Part shown: positions 44,582-53,786 of the stretch, one piece after another
How the letters are laid out: each line of letters opens with the position of its first letter
Numbering within the stretch: the stretch's first letter is position 1
Assembly: GCA_965146665.1 (NCBI GenBank)
Contig: CBCTHE010000010.1
Location: 79,153-143,152, forward strand
Length of the DNA stretch: 64,000 nucleotides
Source: Ructibacterium sp965146665
GTDB taxonomy: Bacteria > Bacillota > Clostridia > Monoglobales > Monoglobaceae
Direction of reading: 5' to 3'
Made by a program: the position numbers and the translations under genes
Notes under the pieces: model-generated
What the model saw: the letters and a program-made list of their open reading frames with translations, nothing else
The model's database searches: none
Told to the model about the DNA's origin: nothing

Positions 44582-45618
44582 TTATGGGTCTCCTCTATCA
44601 ATGCTAGGATCGCTAATGCCTGACCGTAGGTCATGGAGCAAAGCGGTATTTTTTTATAATCTTCTAAGGTATGCCCCATTCCCGTACCATAGGAGACATT
44701 TTCCACAACCCCTTCTGCAGTGATATTCTCTTTCAAATACTTAAGAGCTTTATCACCCATGTCCTTGTACTGCTGCCCGATCAGCCCCAACCGCACAGCC
44801 TTTAAGATGCCGTAACCAAAGCCCGCAGCAGCCGACACCTCAAGATAGGAAGACGCATCGTCCAGCAGTGTATGCCAACCGCCCGATATATCCTGAAGCT
44901 CTTTTAATGCCTGCAGTTGCGCGTTCAGTATGTCAAGCAAATAATTCTTCAAGGCGTCATCCAATTCAATCATTTCAATAAATTCAACTACACTAATGAT
45001 ATACCAGCAATTTCCCCTGGCCCAATGCGCTTTTGCAAAGTTATTATTGCCCTCAAACGTCCATCCATGATACCAAAGGCCACTTTCCTTATCATACAAA
45101 TATTTAATGTGTATCAGAAATTGTTTCTTGGCCTCTTCGATATAGGCACGATTTTGCATCAATGTTCCCATTTTCGCCACAAATAGTACCGTCATAAACA
45201 AGGTATCGCTCCAAAGCTGTCCATGATTTTCTTCTCCAGACACACAATGCTGTATTCCACGCTCCTTCGTTCTGGGCATATCCTCCATAATCCATTCTAC
45301 CCATTTAATGCAAAGGTCCATATAATCTTTCCGCCCTGTCTCCTCCGCCAAATATGCCAGAGCAAGCATTGGAGCTGTTGTATTAACATTTTTATCCGGC
45401 AGCCCCTCCCGAATCCGGCTGTCATACCATTGTATCATTTTGCTAAGATACGCTTCCATTCCCAGCTCTTTATAACATTTATATATTCCATACATACTTA
45501 CGCCCTGTGCCCATTCCCAATTATTTATGTCAATAATACTAATCGGACACACTTCATGAAACGCCGCTTGTTTTATATTTAACAATCTATCCGTTATTTT
45601 TTCCACTAATTCATTCAT
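44578..45618 (-). CDS. GH105 unsaturated rhamnogalacturonyl hydrolase (YteR-like)
   Basis: The 346-residue protein matches GH88/GH105 enzymes, which release unsaturated uronic acid from lyase-generated oligosaccharides by hydrating the double bond. The early WEWAQGVSMYGIYKCYKELG, the catalytic Asp138 in GQLWSDTLFM, AHWARGNCWYIISVVEFIEM near 215, and YLEVSAAAGFGYGILKAVRL near 255 fit the family. No signal peptide is present, so it acts in the cytoplasm on imported oligomers. It is the clearest evidence that the locus handles pectin-type polymers. Confidence 0.92.
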   Translation of the reverse strand: MNELVEKITDRLLNIKQAAFHEVCPISIIDINNWEWAQGVSMYGIYKCYKELGMEAYLSKMIQWYDSRIREGLPDKNVNTTAPMLALAYLAEETGRKDYMDLCIKWVEWIMEDMPRTKERGIQHCVSGEENHGQLWSDTLFMTVLFVAKMGTLMQNRAYIEEAKKQFLIHIKYLYDKESGLWYHGWTFEGNNNFAKAHWARGNCWYIISVVEFIEMIELDDALKNYLLDILNAQLQALKELQDISGGWHTLLDDASSYLEVSAAAGFGYGILKAVRLGLIGQQYKDMGDKALKYLKENITAEGVVENVSYGTGMGHTLEDYKKIPLCSMTYGQALAILALIEETHK

Positions 45619-45636
45619 GACTTGTTTTCAGTCTCC

Positions 45637-47994
45637 TTAAATTTCATATTCATCCATATCTGTATAAGCAATGTAATTCGTTTCAAACAGGCCTTCTCCT
45701 CCCCATACGAAAGCCCTGATTTTCTTCGTGTTCTCAGTCATAACCGCTGGAACCTGCACTGTACGCGTATCTTCATGTGATAATACGACAGCTTGATACT
45801 CTACCGCTGTAATACAATTGTTTTCGTCATAAGCTGCAACAGCGACCACAAGCGGAAGCGCCTCTTTAGAAAGCTGCTGATTTTCAAGCACAGCTTCAGC
45901 TGTCAGATTTTGATTTTCATCTTTCAATATACGGCAATCAGCAGTTACTTCTTTTTTGATGACGTTACTTTGACATTGTGCGGCTTTTACGACCACACCG
46001 TCCTTTAATATCATTAGCAATGCGGTATACTGTTTACCGTCTTCCTGTGGCGCAATGGTAAAACTAATGTTATCGGTATTAACAAATGCATCAATAAAAT
46101 ATGTGCCGTCACTGATCAATACGACGGAATCATATTGATCTGTAGAAACATAATCAAAGGATACCTCCAATGTATCTGATACGACAAATGCATCATTGGT
46201 GTCAAATGACGCCAGCCCAACAAACGGAGCCGCCTCTTTTTCCGCACTTAATCCACATAAATATAGGTGCGTGCACCCCTTTGCATATAGCCGCACGTTT
46301 TTATTCAGGGCACCTTTCGCTTTATAAGAAATATGCTTTTTCGACAGTGTCCCGTCTATTTTCCCCATAGGTATTTCTTCGCCGTCAATTGCAATATAAA
46401 GCATTCCCTCTTCGCCGTCTGTTCCCGCCGTCACCTGAATCGAGTAGGTCTCTTGCTCCAGATGCAGCGGCGGCACGGCAATTCCCTCGGATGGGTTTAT
46501 TACGTGCAGCGCTGTGGTGTCGCCAATGTTTTCCACTTCTGCATTCTCAAAATAACCTACCGCTTTTGTATCATTGTCATACAACAATGAAAGCTCGCCA
46601 TTTAGAAATCGATTGTTTGAAACAACAGGCTGCAACGACAAATCATCTATGAGTAATACACCATTGGTATGGTCACCAAAACCAATGTACAAATCCGGAA
46701 AGTATCCATTGCTCGCCGCTCCGCTTTCGGACGGTACATATACATACCCGATAAAATGTTTCCACTCATCCCCTACATACTTGTCATTCGTAATAAAATC
46801 TCCTTGTACAGTATAACTGCCGGTAATTTGCGCATAATTTTCCGTCGGAATTGTCATATCCGTCTTCTTTCCCGCGTTGGTACTATTGGAAGAATCCACA
46901 AGGCCCAGACTGATTTCCTCCCCGGAAAGGCTGTTTTCCAAAAAGTCGCCATCTGAATCGTAATCTATTGTATAGGATGTGGACGAATTAATTTTATAGT
47001 CATATTTACGCTCAGGCGCCTTCAGCCAGACACTATACTGATAAAGTGTATTGCTGGCGATTTCGCCCGCGTAATACCGTGTGCTGCTCCCGCCTTGGAA
47101 TGCGACATGTCCATCTTCTGAATATTCACTGTCCCCGATTACCAGCATAAAACAGTTGCCGTTATCTACGCCAGCATTGCTTAAAACCACGCTGCCTTGA
47201 TTGCCATACCGCTTGTTATAATTTGAAACACTGCGATTATAGCAAGTAGTTATTTTTCTTTCTGTCTCCGATAAAATCTGTGAACCGAATTGCGTTTTGT
47301 ATGTAATATCCTCTGGTTCTTCTTTGTCTAGGCCGGTAACCTCAAACTCTGGAATAATTGCTAAATCATCCATTAATACAGCTCCTGTGCCTCTGAAGCA
47401 CAGTGTTAAAGAAGTATACTGTTCTGCTAAAAGCTTTGACCCCTGTCCATAAGTCAAGGAGCCATCATTGAAAATAAAATTCCATTCTACTTTGCTCCAC
47501 GTATCATAAACACTTTTGCCATCTGATGTATACCAAATATTTCTTCCCGAAAATGTTCCGCCTGTCTCAAAATTAGGGCTGGCGCCAGCATTTATCACTG
47601 TGCCGGAGGCGTCATTCACAAATATAAAAGGTGTTATAGAAGCCTCGTCCTCTGAAGTGCTTTTCACATATGCTGATAATGTGTATGCCATTCCTGTCAC
47701 CAAAGTTTCTTCACGCATTGAAAGCCCTTCAGATTGATTTTGGCTCAACACTGCAAGGTTCAGACAGCCCTTTCGCCCATTTGGACCCTTTTCGTCTGAG
47801 TAGGCGTAGTAGCCCGCCGCAACCTGCGCATTATTAAAGTTTGTCATATCATTTGACGTATCAAAATTATAATACATCATGCCCCTTACAGAATTTTCTC
47901 CATTGATTCCAGAGGCCAATGCTATGTTTGTTTGCAAGACAAGCACAGCAATCACGATCAATCCTGAAATCCGCCGTTTTAACCGTTCCTTCAT
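45637..47994 (-). CDS. Secreted protein of carbohydrate-binding-like modules
   Basis: The 785-residue protein starts MKERLKRRISGLIVIAVLVL, a signal peptide ending near SALASG-like residues 26-28 (IALASG). Two or three jelly-roll modules follow (about 38-215, starting YYNFDTSNDMTNFNNAQVAA, and about 225-460), then further beta modules and a C-terminal module (about 680-785) shared with the CE12 and beta-helix proteins. I see no catalytic motif and no SLH repeat. The ATG at 47994 comes one base after the upstream stop codon, with AAGGAGG nine bases away; the frame is open further upstream but overlaps the previous gene. It may be a binding protein or an unknown enzyme. Confidence 0.65.
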   Translation of the reverse strand: MKERLKRRISGLIVIAVLVLQTNIALASGINGENSVRGMMYYNFDTSNDMTNFNNAQVAAGYYAYSDEKGPNGRKGCLNLAVLSQNQSEGLSMREETLVTGMAYTLSAYVKSTSEDEASITPFIFVNDASGTVINAGASPNFETGGTFSGRNIWYTSDGKSVYDTWSKVEWNFIFNDGSLTYGQGSKLLAEQYTSLTLCFRGTGAVLMDDLAIIPEFEVTGLDKEEPEDITYKTQFGSQILSETERKITTCYNRSVSNYNKRYGNQGSVVLSNAGVDNGNCFMLVIGDSEYSEDGHVAFQGGSSTRYYAGEIASNTLYQYSVWLKAPERKYDYKINSSTSYTIDYDSDGDFLENSLSGEEISLGLVDSSNSTNAGKKTDMTIPTENYAQITGSYTVQGDFITNDKYVGDEWKHFIGYVYVPSESGAASNGYFPDLYIGFGDHTNGVLLIDDLSLQPVVSNNRFLNGELSLLYDNDTKAVGYFENAEVENIGDTTALHVINPSEGIAVPPLHLEQETYSIQVTAGTDGEEGMLYIAIDGEEIPMGKIDGTLSKKHISYKAKGALNKNVRLYAKGCTHLYLCGLSAEKEAAPFVGLASFDTNDAFVVSDTLEVSFDYVSTDQYDSVVLISDGTYFIDAFVNTDNISFTIAPQEDGKQYTALLMILKDGVVVKAAQCQSNVIKKEVTADCRILKDENQNLTAEAVLENQQLSKEALPLVVAVAAYDENNCITAVEYQAVVLSHEDTRTVQVPAVMTENTKKIRAFVWGGEGLFETNYIAYTDMDEYEI

Positions 47995-47995
47995 G

Positions 47996-50900
47996 TTATT
48001 TTGCCTCCTTATTATCATGGAAAGGCGTGAAAATAAAATTCCCCGCACGCGCATATACCCCAAATTTACCGTCGCCGGAAATATGTCCATCAAATGCATC
48101 AACAAAATCAAAAATGTTTTTTCCATCAACATTTAGGATAAGCCTTGTTCCATTCTCGACGTCAATTTTGCCAAATGTGACATCATGGGATTTTCCATAT
48201 TCAATTATCCCATTGTTTGGGATACCCGGCCCGCCAATTGAAGAGAAGTTGTCAATGGTTGAAAAAATAACCGTTCTCTCACCTTTGTTAAATCTCTGCA
48301 GCTCAATAATATCGCTTTTAAACCCAATCATATAACAGGTTCCTTCCGTATAGGGTTTTCCGTCAGCGGCGAACACCACCGAGGGCCAAGAGTTAGGATT
48401 GTTTATGGTCATGTTAAACCGGTAAAGTCCATCATCAAGGTCTTCCATATAAAACGACTGTGAATTCGGCGTTTGCAGCATAACGGCATTTTTAGCGGTA
48501 TTCTCTGCTCCTGAAGTCCATTTTTCAGCATCAAAGAAATCTGTCGGAAGCGCAGTGACTGGCAAGGTCAGCGCCTCTTCGGAGGTCATTGTCGATACAA
48601 TCGCACGAACATCCTTTTCTATCGTCTGTCCATCTACCGTAAAGGTGCAGTGCAAACTAGTCTCGCCGATCGATACAGGCGTCACAACATCATCCTTCAC
48701 CGCCACGATAGCTTCATTCTCCGAATGGTATTCAGCATTGATTTTTCGCTCTACGCCCAGAGCCGTATACGCTTTGGGCGCTAAAGCAACAGGCGTTTTA
48801 TCTATTAAATAAAGTGTATCTGTAAACGCGATGCGTTCAATGTTGTCATTTGAGAATACTTGAATTTGGGCGGTCTTCACTATGTCATTGACCAATGCAT
48901 AGGCCTGTACAGTGCAAACACCGCTTGAAACCGACCAAACTATACCTTCATTATCTACGGCAGCCACCTCCGGATTACTGGAGGTAAACCATATCGCATC
49001 ATAGTCCGGCGCCGTACCTTTCCTTCCTCTTCCAGCAAGAGAAAGCTGATGCCTTTCACCTTCACCAACGCTGATGGATTCTCCGTCCTCAAAATAAACT
49101 GTCTGACATTCATTGGGATACTTTTCAAGATATTTTTTAGTTAATCCAGCATTGTCCACTATGGCCTTTGCTTCTGGCGGCATATTCGTATTTAAGTCTT
49201 CAATATACTCGTTGTCATAAACTTCATTGCCCTCAACCGCGTAATAAGACGATAAATTCGTCCAATTATGATGCGCAACATTATTTTGGATTGTATCAAA
49301 ATAGAAGGAACACCATTTTAGATCGCTGTTATTGCCAAGCATATTCTTCTGTTCATTACTTGTAATAACATTCCTTTCAATATTCCAATAGGTTGACCCT
49401 TCATCGCTATAAATCATAGCCGGTGCGGCATATTGGTTCTCCAGATAATTATACCGAATATTATTCATTTCCTGCTTGGTTCCGCCAGTCGCTCCGATTG
49501 TATAGATACACCCGCCGTCATAAATTTCTCCATACTCAATTTCATGCACATAGTTATTTTCAATATCAAAACGATATGTTCCTGTGCCATTTTTAGCATA
49601 ACTGTTCCAGCCATATCCGATATGCATTCCTGAATATCTTAAATTTGCGATTTCATTATGGCTAATCTTTGAGCACTTTGGAAACGCCGCTGCTATCCCG
49701 ACCGACGCGCCGTATTCTACGCCAACGTCAATAATATAATTATTATCAATAGAGTTATTAATACAGTAATATTTGTATTCAGCCGGATTTATATCGATTA
49801 GATAGTCGAACGAAGCATCCCCTGCCCCTGTATTTAAACCCATTACGATTCCATTGCCGGAAATATCATAAAATTTGTTACCTGATATATTGCATTCCTG
49901 CATGGTATGATAATATGACAAAGCATTTATCCCTAGCTTTGTAAAAGTACAATCATAAAAGTCTACATATCTTGCATTATGAATCATAACTGCAGACGGC
50001 GACATTGTATCTCCGTTTTGGCGTATTGTATTGCTTTGCGCATCAGAGTGCCCGTAATTTCCACTTGGACGCATCCATGTTGTATACGCAAAGCACAGAT
50101 CCCGAAACTCAATATTATGTACGACCGCATCTGCCCCGCCATTCATTTCAATCAGATATTCGCCGACAGGTAAGGTCGCTGTCATGGTTTTAGGATCTTC
50201 GTAAGGCCGTGGCTTATAGTATAGCCACCCACTTTCGCTATCCAGATACCATTCTCCGTAGTTATCCAAAAGTTCATACGCATTTTCAATATAGACCGGT
50301 GTAGTGGGTGCGGTTTGCCCCTTCTTCACCATAAATCCCCATCCTGGCTCTTTCACATGAATCTCAAGTAAACCATCCCGTTGAACCGTGTGATCAATCG
50401 TGATTCTCGGCTGTGTCCAGGCCTCATAATACACCAGTTCGACCTCCTGTATATTTCTATAGGATGCAATACTTGTATCTGTTGTAGTTAAACCGTAGTC
50501 TGATTGATAAACTGCGTTTTTTAGGCCATCCGTGCCTTCGCTTCTGGCGCGAACAGCCCTGACTCCATCTATAAAGCATTGTCTCGTTCGAACATCCGTG
50601 CCAACATAGGTTCTATATATGTCCTTTTCTTCATTATATAAGGAAAATTCCCCAAACTGTTTTCCCATATGTACCGAAGTCATGTTATTCCGATCATAGG
50701 ACGTATATATAACATTATAACCATTTGTCCCGGAGTCATCTTGATCAAACTTGATTGTATCCTGTACATAATACGCATCGCCGCAAAACACAACAAAAAT
50801 ATGATTCTGCATATTTTTGTTGTATTTCCGCACCAATTGTTTCGCTTTTTCAACAGATTTTACTGGTGCGTACAAGGTTCCGTCCGAATCATCAGAACCC

Positions 50901-52114
50901 ATCTCCTGATCTATAAAAACAGCAATTCGGCCTGTCTTTTCTGCTAGATTCAAAACGATCATAGCCGCTTCTGCACGTTTTAACAGGCTACTTGGTTTGA
51001 ATTCCCCATCATTTCCACGCATCAAGCCAAATTTCTCAGCTAACTCAACAGTTTCCCTTTGCCGTTGCGATAGACTGCCTATATCTGTATAGCCTGACGC
51101 AGTTTGTTCCTGCGAATATGCAAAGGCTTGACACAAACTGACAGCGATTTCCGCTGCCTCTATGCGTGTAATTGATTTATCCGGCTGAAATCTGCCGCCG
51201 ATCGTCATAGCAGGGGTCAGTATCCCGATTTTTTCCAGCGTGCTGACGGTGTCGGCATACCACTCCTCACCGTTAATATCACAAAATTGACCTTCATATT
51301 TTGCTGGTTCTAGTTTTAACGCCTGAAAAATCATACTCGCAAATTCTGCGCGGGTGACACTTTGATCAGGACAAAATTGCCCTGTTTCATACCCTGACAA
51401 TAGATTGTTTGCGGCAAGGATGCTGACAACTGTATTGCCCCAATGCCCTTTCATATCTTCAAAACCGCTTACTTTAAGCTGCTTTTCACCGGCTAATGGA
51501 TCTACCCAGCCCTCCGTATTGAGTATAGGCGTTTTATTATTGTAATTAAATTCAATTTTCCCAGACGGCTTAATAGATAATTCGTCCATATAAAATAGAG
51601 CCGGATATTTCTTGGTATTGTATCTCACCGCAATATGTCCGTTGCCCACCACCTGATCGCCATAATTATTGATGCCGTCAAAGTCATACGTATAAGTATA
51701 CAGTCTCCATTCCTTGGAGACCGGAACATCATACGCCAGCCCTTTCCAGCCACCGCCTGTAAAGATCATATATACAGTCATGGTCGAGGCTTTTCCATCA
51801 CCTTTTGCCCAAAAACTAATTTCATAGGTTTCGCCTTTAACAAGTTCACACGCCCAATTCAGTGCGCCAAATTCTTCGGTGACTTCCACTGCCACGGAAC
51901 CACCAGGGAATGTCGCCCCCGTTTCGACATAGCTTAGCTTGGCATTATTATCCGTCCCCCACATACCGACATCTGCCGCAGTATTAAAACTACCGTGCTC
52001 AACGATATTGACGCCCTTCCATTTTTGTGCCAAAGACTGTTCCTCTGCTGAAATCACCGATGTTGTCAAGAGAATTATGAGAAGGGTCAAAAAAGACAAT
52101 CGGATTTTTTTCAT
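47996..52114 (-). CDS. SLH-anchored parallel beta-helix enzyme, GH141-like
   Basis: The 1372-residue protein has a signal peptide (MKKIRLSFLTLLIILLTTSV), a carbohydrate-binding-like module (about 33-185), three SLH repeats (about 215-400; FEDMKGHWGNTVVSILAANN) and a right-handed beta-helix (about 410-980). A bacterial Ig-like domain and a C-terminal beta-sandwich (about 1190-1372) complete it. Helix turns such as IHNARYVDFYDCTFTKLGIN and KISHNEIANLRYSGMHIGYG closely parallel the protein at 32897, so the two are paralogues. The SLH repeats would hold the enzyme on the cell wall. GH141-type activity is inferred. Its ATG overlaps the upstream stop codon (ATGA). Confidence 0.8.
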   Translation of the reverse strand: MKKIRLSFLTLLIILLTTSVISAEEQSLAQKWKGVNIVEHGSFNTAADVGMWGTDNNAKLSYVETGATFPGGSVAVEVTEEFGALNWACELVKGETYEISFWAKGDGKASTMTVYMIFTGGGWKGLAYDVPVSKEWRLYTYTYDFDGINNYGDQVVGNGHIAVRYNTKKYPALFYMDELSIKPSGKIEFNYNNKTPILNTEGWVDPLAGEKQLKVSGFEDMKGHWGNTVVSILAANNLLSGYETGQFCPDQSVTRAEFASMIFQALKLEPAKYEGQFCDINGEEWYADTVSTLEKIGILTPAMTIGGRFQPDKSITRIEAAEIAVSLCQAFAYSQEQTASGYTDIGSLSQRQRETVELAEKFGLMRGNDGEFKPSSLLKRAEAAMIVLNLAEKTGRIAVFIDQEMGSDDSDGTLYAPVKSVEKAKQLVRKYNKNMQNHIFVVFCGDAYYVQDTIKFDQDDSGTNGYNVIYTSYDRNNMTSVHMGKQFGEFSLYNEEKDIYRTYVGTDVRTRQCFIDGVRAVRARSEGTDGLKNAVYQSDYGLTTTDTSIASYRNIQEVELVYYEAWTQPRITIDHTVQRDGLLEIHVKEPGWGFMVKKGQTAPTTPVYIENAYELLDNYGEWYLDSESGWLYYKPRPYEDPKTMTATLPVGEYLIEMNGGADAVVHNIEFRDLCFAYTTWMRPSGNYGHSDAQSNTIRQNGDTMSPSAVMIHNARYVDFYDCTFTKLGINALSYYHTMQECNISGNKFYDISGNGIVMGLNTGAGDASFDYLIDINPAEYKYYCINNSIDNNYIIDVGVEYGASVGIAAAFPKCSKISHNEIANLRYSGMHIGYGWNSYAKNGTGTYRFDIENNYVHEIEYGEIYDGGCIYTIGATGGTKQEMNNIRYNYLENQYAAPAMIYSDEGSTYWNIERNVITSNEQKNMLGNNSDLKWCSFYFDTIQNNVAHHNWTNLSSYYAVEGNEVYDNEYIEDLNTNMPPEAKAIVDNAGLTKKYLEKYPNECQTVYFEDGESISVGEGERHQLSLAGRGRKGTAPDYDAIWFTSSNPEVAAVDNEGIVWSVSSGVCTVQAYALVNDIVKTAQIQVFSNDNIERIAFTDTLYLIDKTPVALAPKAYTALGVERKINAEYHSENEAIVAVKDDVVTPVSIGETSLHCTFTVDGQTIEKDVRAIVSTMTSEEALTLPVTALPTDFFDAEKWTSGAENTAKNAVMLQTPNSQSFYMEDLDDGLYRFNMTINNPNSWPSVVFAADGKPYTEGTCYMIGFKSDIIELQRFNKGERTVIFSTIDNFSSIGGPGIPNNGIIEYGKSHDVTFGKIDVENGTRLILNVDGKNIFDFVDAFDGHISGDGKFGVYARAGNFIFTPFHDNKEAK

Positions 52115-53772
52115 GATTTCACTCCTTCTATCAGAAGCATATTATAAACTATCTTTGCAGCCTGCGCCCGCGTAACCAATGCATTCGGTTCAAACGCCGT
52201 GCCTGTCCCGTTGACAATTCCTGCGTTGTACAGCACATTCACCGCGGTTTCTGCATAATTAGAAATATCACCTTGATCTTCAAACTGTGCAGATTCAACA
52301 TTTTCATCATATCCTGCCATACTATAAATTTTATAAATAATTTTCGCCATATCCTGCCTTATTAGCATTCCGGTAGGATCAAACTCTGTTGCACTAATGC
52401 CGTTTACGATTCCCCACTGCGCTACGGAAGCAATATATTTTCTGCTCCATCGCCCGCCAACATCTGAAAAACTGCAATTAGCATTGTCGTCTGTCAAATC
52501 AAAAGCTTCAGAAATGATTTTCACAAACTCTTCTCTTGTAATATTGTTATTGGGATAAAAATGTCCACCATCATACCCATTTATAATCCCTTTATTCGCC
52601 AAATACACAATGCTTTTTTGCGCCCATACCGCTTGCTCTAAATCAACAAATTGTACCGGTCTTGTCTCTGTAGGCTCTTCAATCACTTGCTGCGGGTTAT
52701 TATCAATCCACGAACTTGATAAGTTTCCTCCGCCTGCTGGTTTGTTCCCTGAACCCGTCCCGCCGCTATTAGTATCTATATTTGCCAGACTATGCGATAT
52801 TTTATAAAAAAGTTTTGATAGATCGTCTGTATTTGTGAACTTAGTTTTTTTCATCTCTTTCCATAATTGAATCCGTTTCTCCTGTGAAAGTTTGTTCCAA
52901 TAGGTTTTGTCCAATGGGATACTTCCGATGGCATCATAGTATTCCAGCATTTGTCCAAACGTTGTATAGTCAACATCCTCTGCAGCGGCTATTAAGCACG
53001 CGACATCAAATTCTGATGACACAATTTTTTTGTTTACAACTTTTGTCGTCACGCTAGAAAAAGCATGAAATACATGTGATGGATTTAATTTCGTATAATA
53101 TTTATCAGCTAAGACGCCGTTAGCCATCGCTGTGAAAACGCGATCGTTCCATTGCTCCCGCGTTGCAGTCAACACTTGCCCCATACTATCTAATTCTTTA
53201 AAACAGTTGAGAAATAAATTCTCTACTTGCACAAGATTTTTGACATCACATTTGAGCTCCAGCGCCACAAGTTGTTTATCAATCTGCTTTCTTACAGCCT
53301 CCTCCATATTAATATATCCGCTTATATCCAGGGTTAAATATTTTTCATTCCCTTTCAAAAATTCAAAAATTGAAGATTCATTTTCTGCGTCTAACGCATT
53401 ATAAAAACTTATTTTATCATCTGCCTGAACAAATTTAAATGATGTATATACCGGTTCTAAGCCAACGCCGCCTGCTGCCGCAATGTATGTACCTGTATCC
53501 ATGCCATCATTCATATCAAAATCAAACGAATATACATATCCATCTTCTGTCTGATCTGAAAAAACACTTGTCTGCATCATATAGCAAAGCTTGGTTTTAT
53601 CTTTGTTGTACACTTGAACAGCTAAATTCTCAATCTGCTTATCTGTATTGACAACAATATGCACTGTAGAATTTTCAACAGACACAACCAGATTATTTGT
53701 CTGCGCATTAGCATGAATACAGCAGAGCCCTATCAATCCCGCAATCACTATGAGTTTCTGTAGGTATTTCAT
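52111..53772 (-). CDS. SLH-domain surface protein
   Basis: The 553-residue protein has a signal peptide (MKYLQKLIVIAGLIGLCCIH, then ANA), an N-terminal beta domain (about 25-115), a helix-rich middle (about 120-330), a Gly/Ser/Pro-rich linker and three C-terminal SLH repeats (about 365-553; FVDLEQAVWAQKSIVYLANK). No enzyme motif is visible. It overlaps the SLH-anchored beta-helix gene by four bases. The order suggests a scaffold or adhesin that is produced in fixed ratio with the neighbouring surface proteins. Confidence 0.85.
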   Translation of the reverse strand: MKYLQKLIVIAGLIGLCCIHANAQTNNLVVSVENSTVHIVVNTDKQIENLAVQVYNKDKTKLCYMMQTSVFSDQTEDGYVYSFDFDMNDGMDTGTYIAAAGGVGLEPVYTSFKFVQADDKISFYNALDAENESSIFEFLKGNEKYLTLDISGYINMEEAVRKQIDKQLVALELKCDVKNLVQVENLFLNCFKELDSMGQVLTATREQWNDRVFTAMANGVLADKYYTKLNPSHVFHAFSSVTTKVVNKKIVSSEFDVACLIAAAEDVDYTTFGQMLEYYDAIGSIPLDKTYWNKLSQEKRIQLWKEMKKTKFTNTDDLSKLFYKISHSLANIDTNSGGTGSGNKPAGGGNLSSSWIDNNPQQVIEEPTETRPVQFVDLEQAVWAQKSIVYLANKGIINGYDGGHFYPNNNITREEFVKIISEAFDLTDDNANCSFSDVGGRWSRKYIASVAQWGIVNGISATEFDPTGMLIRQDMAKIIYKIYSMAGYDENVESAQFEDQGDISNYAETAVNVLYNAGIVNGTGTAFEPNALVTRAQAAKIVYNMLLIEGVKS

Positions 53773-53786
53773 ATCTGCACCGCCCT

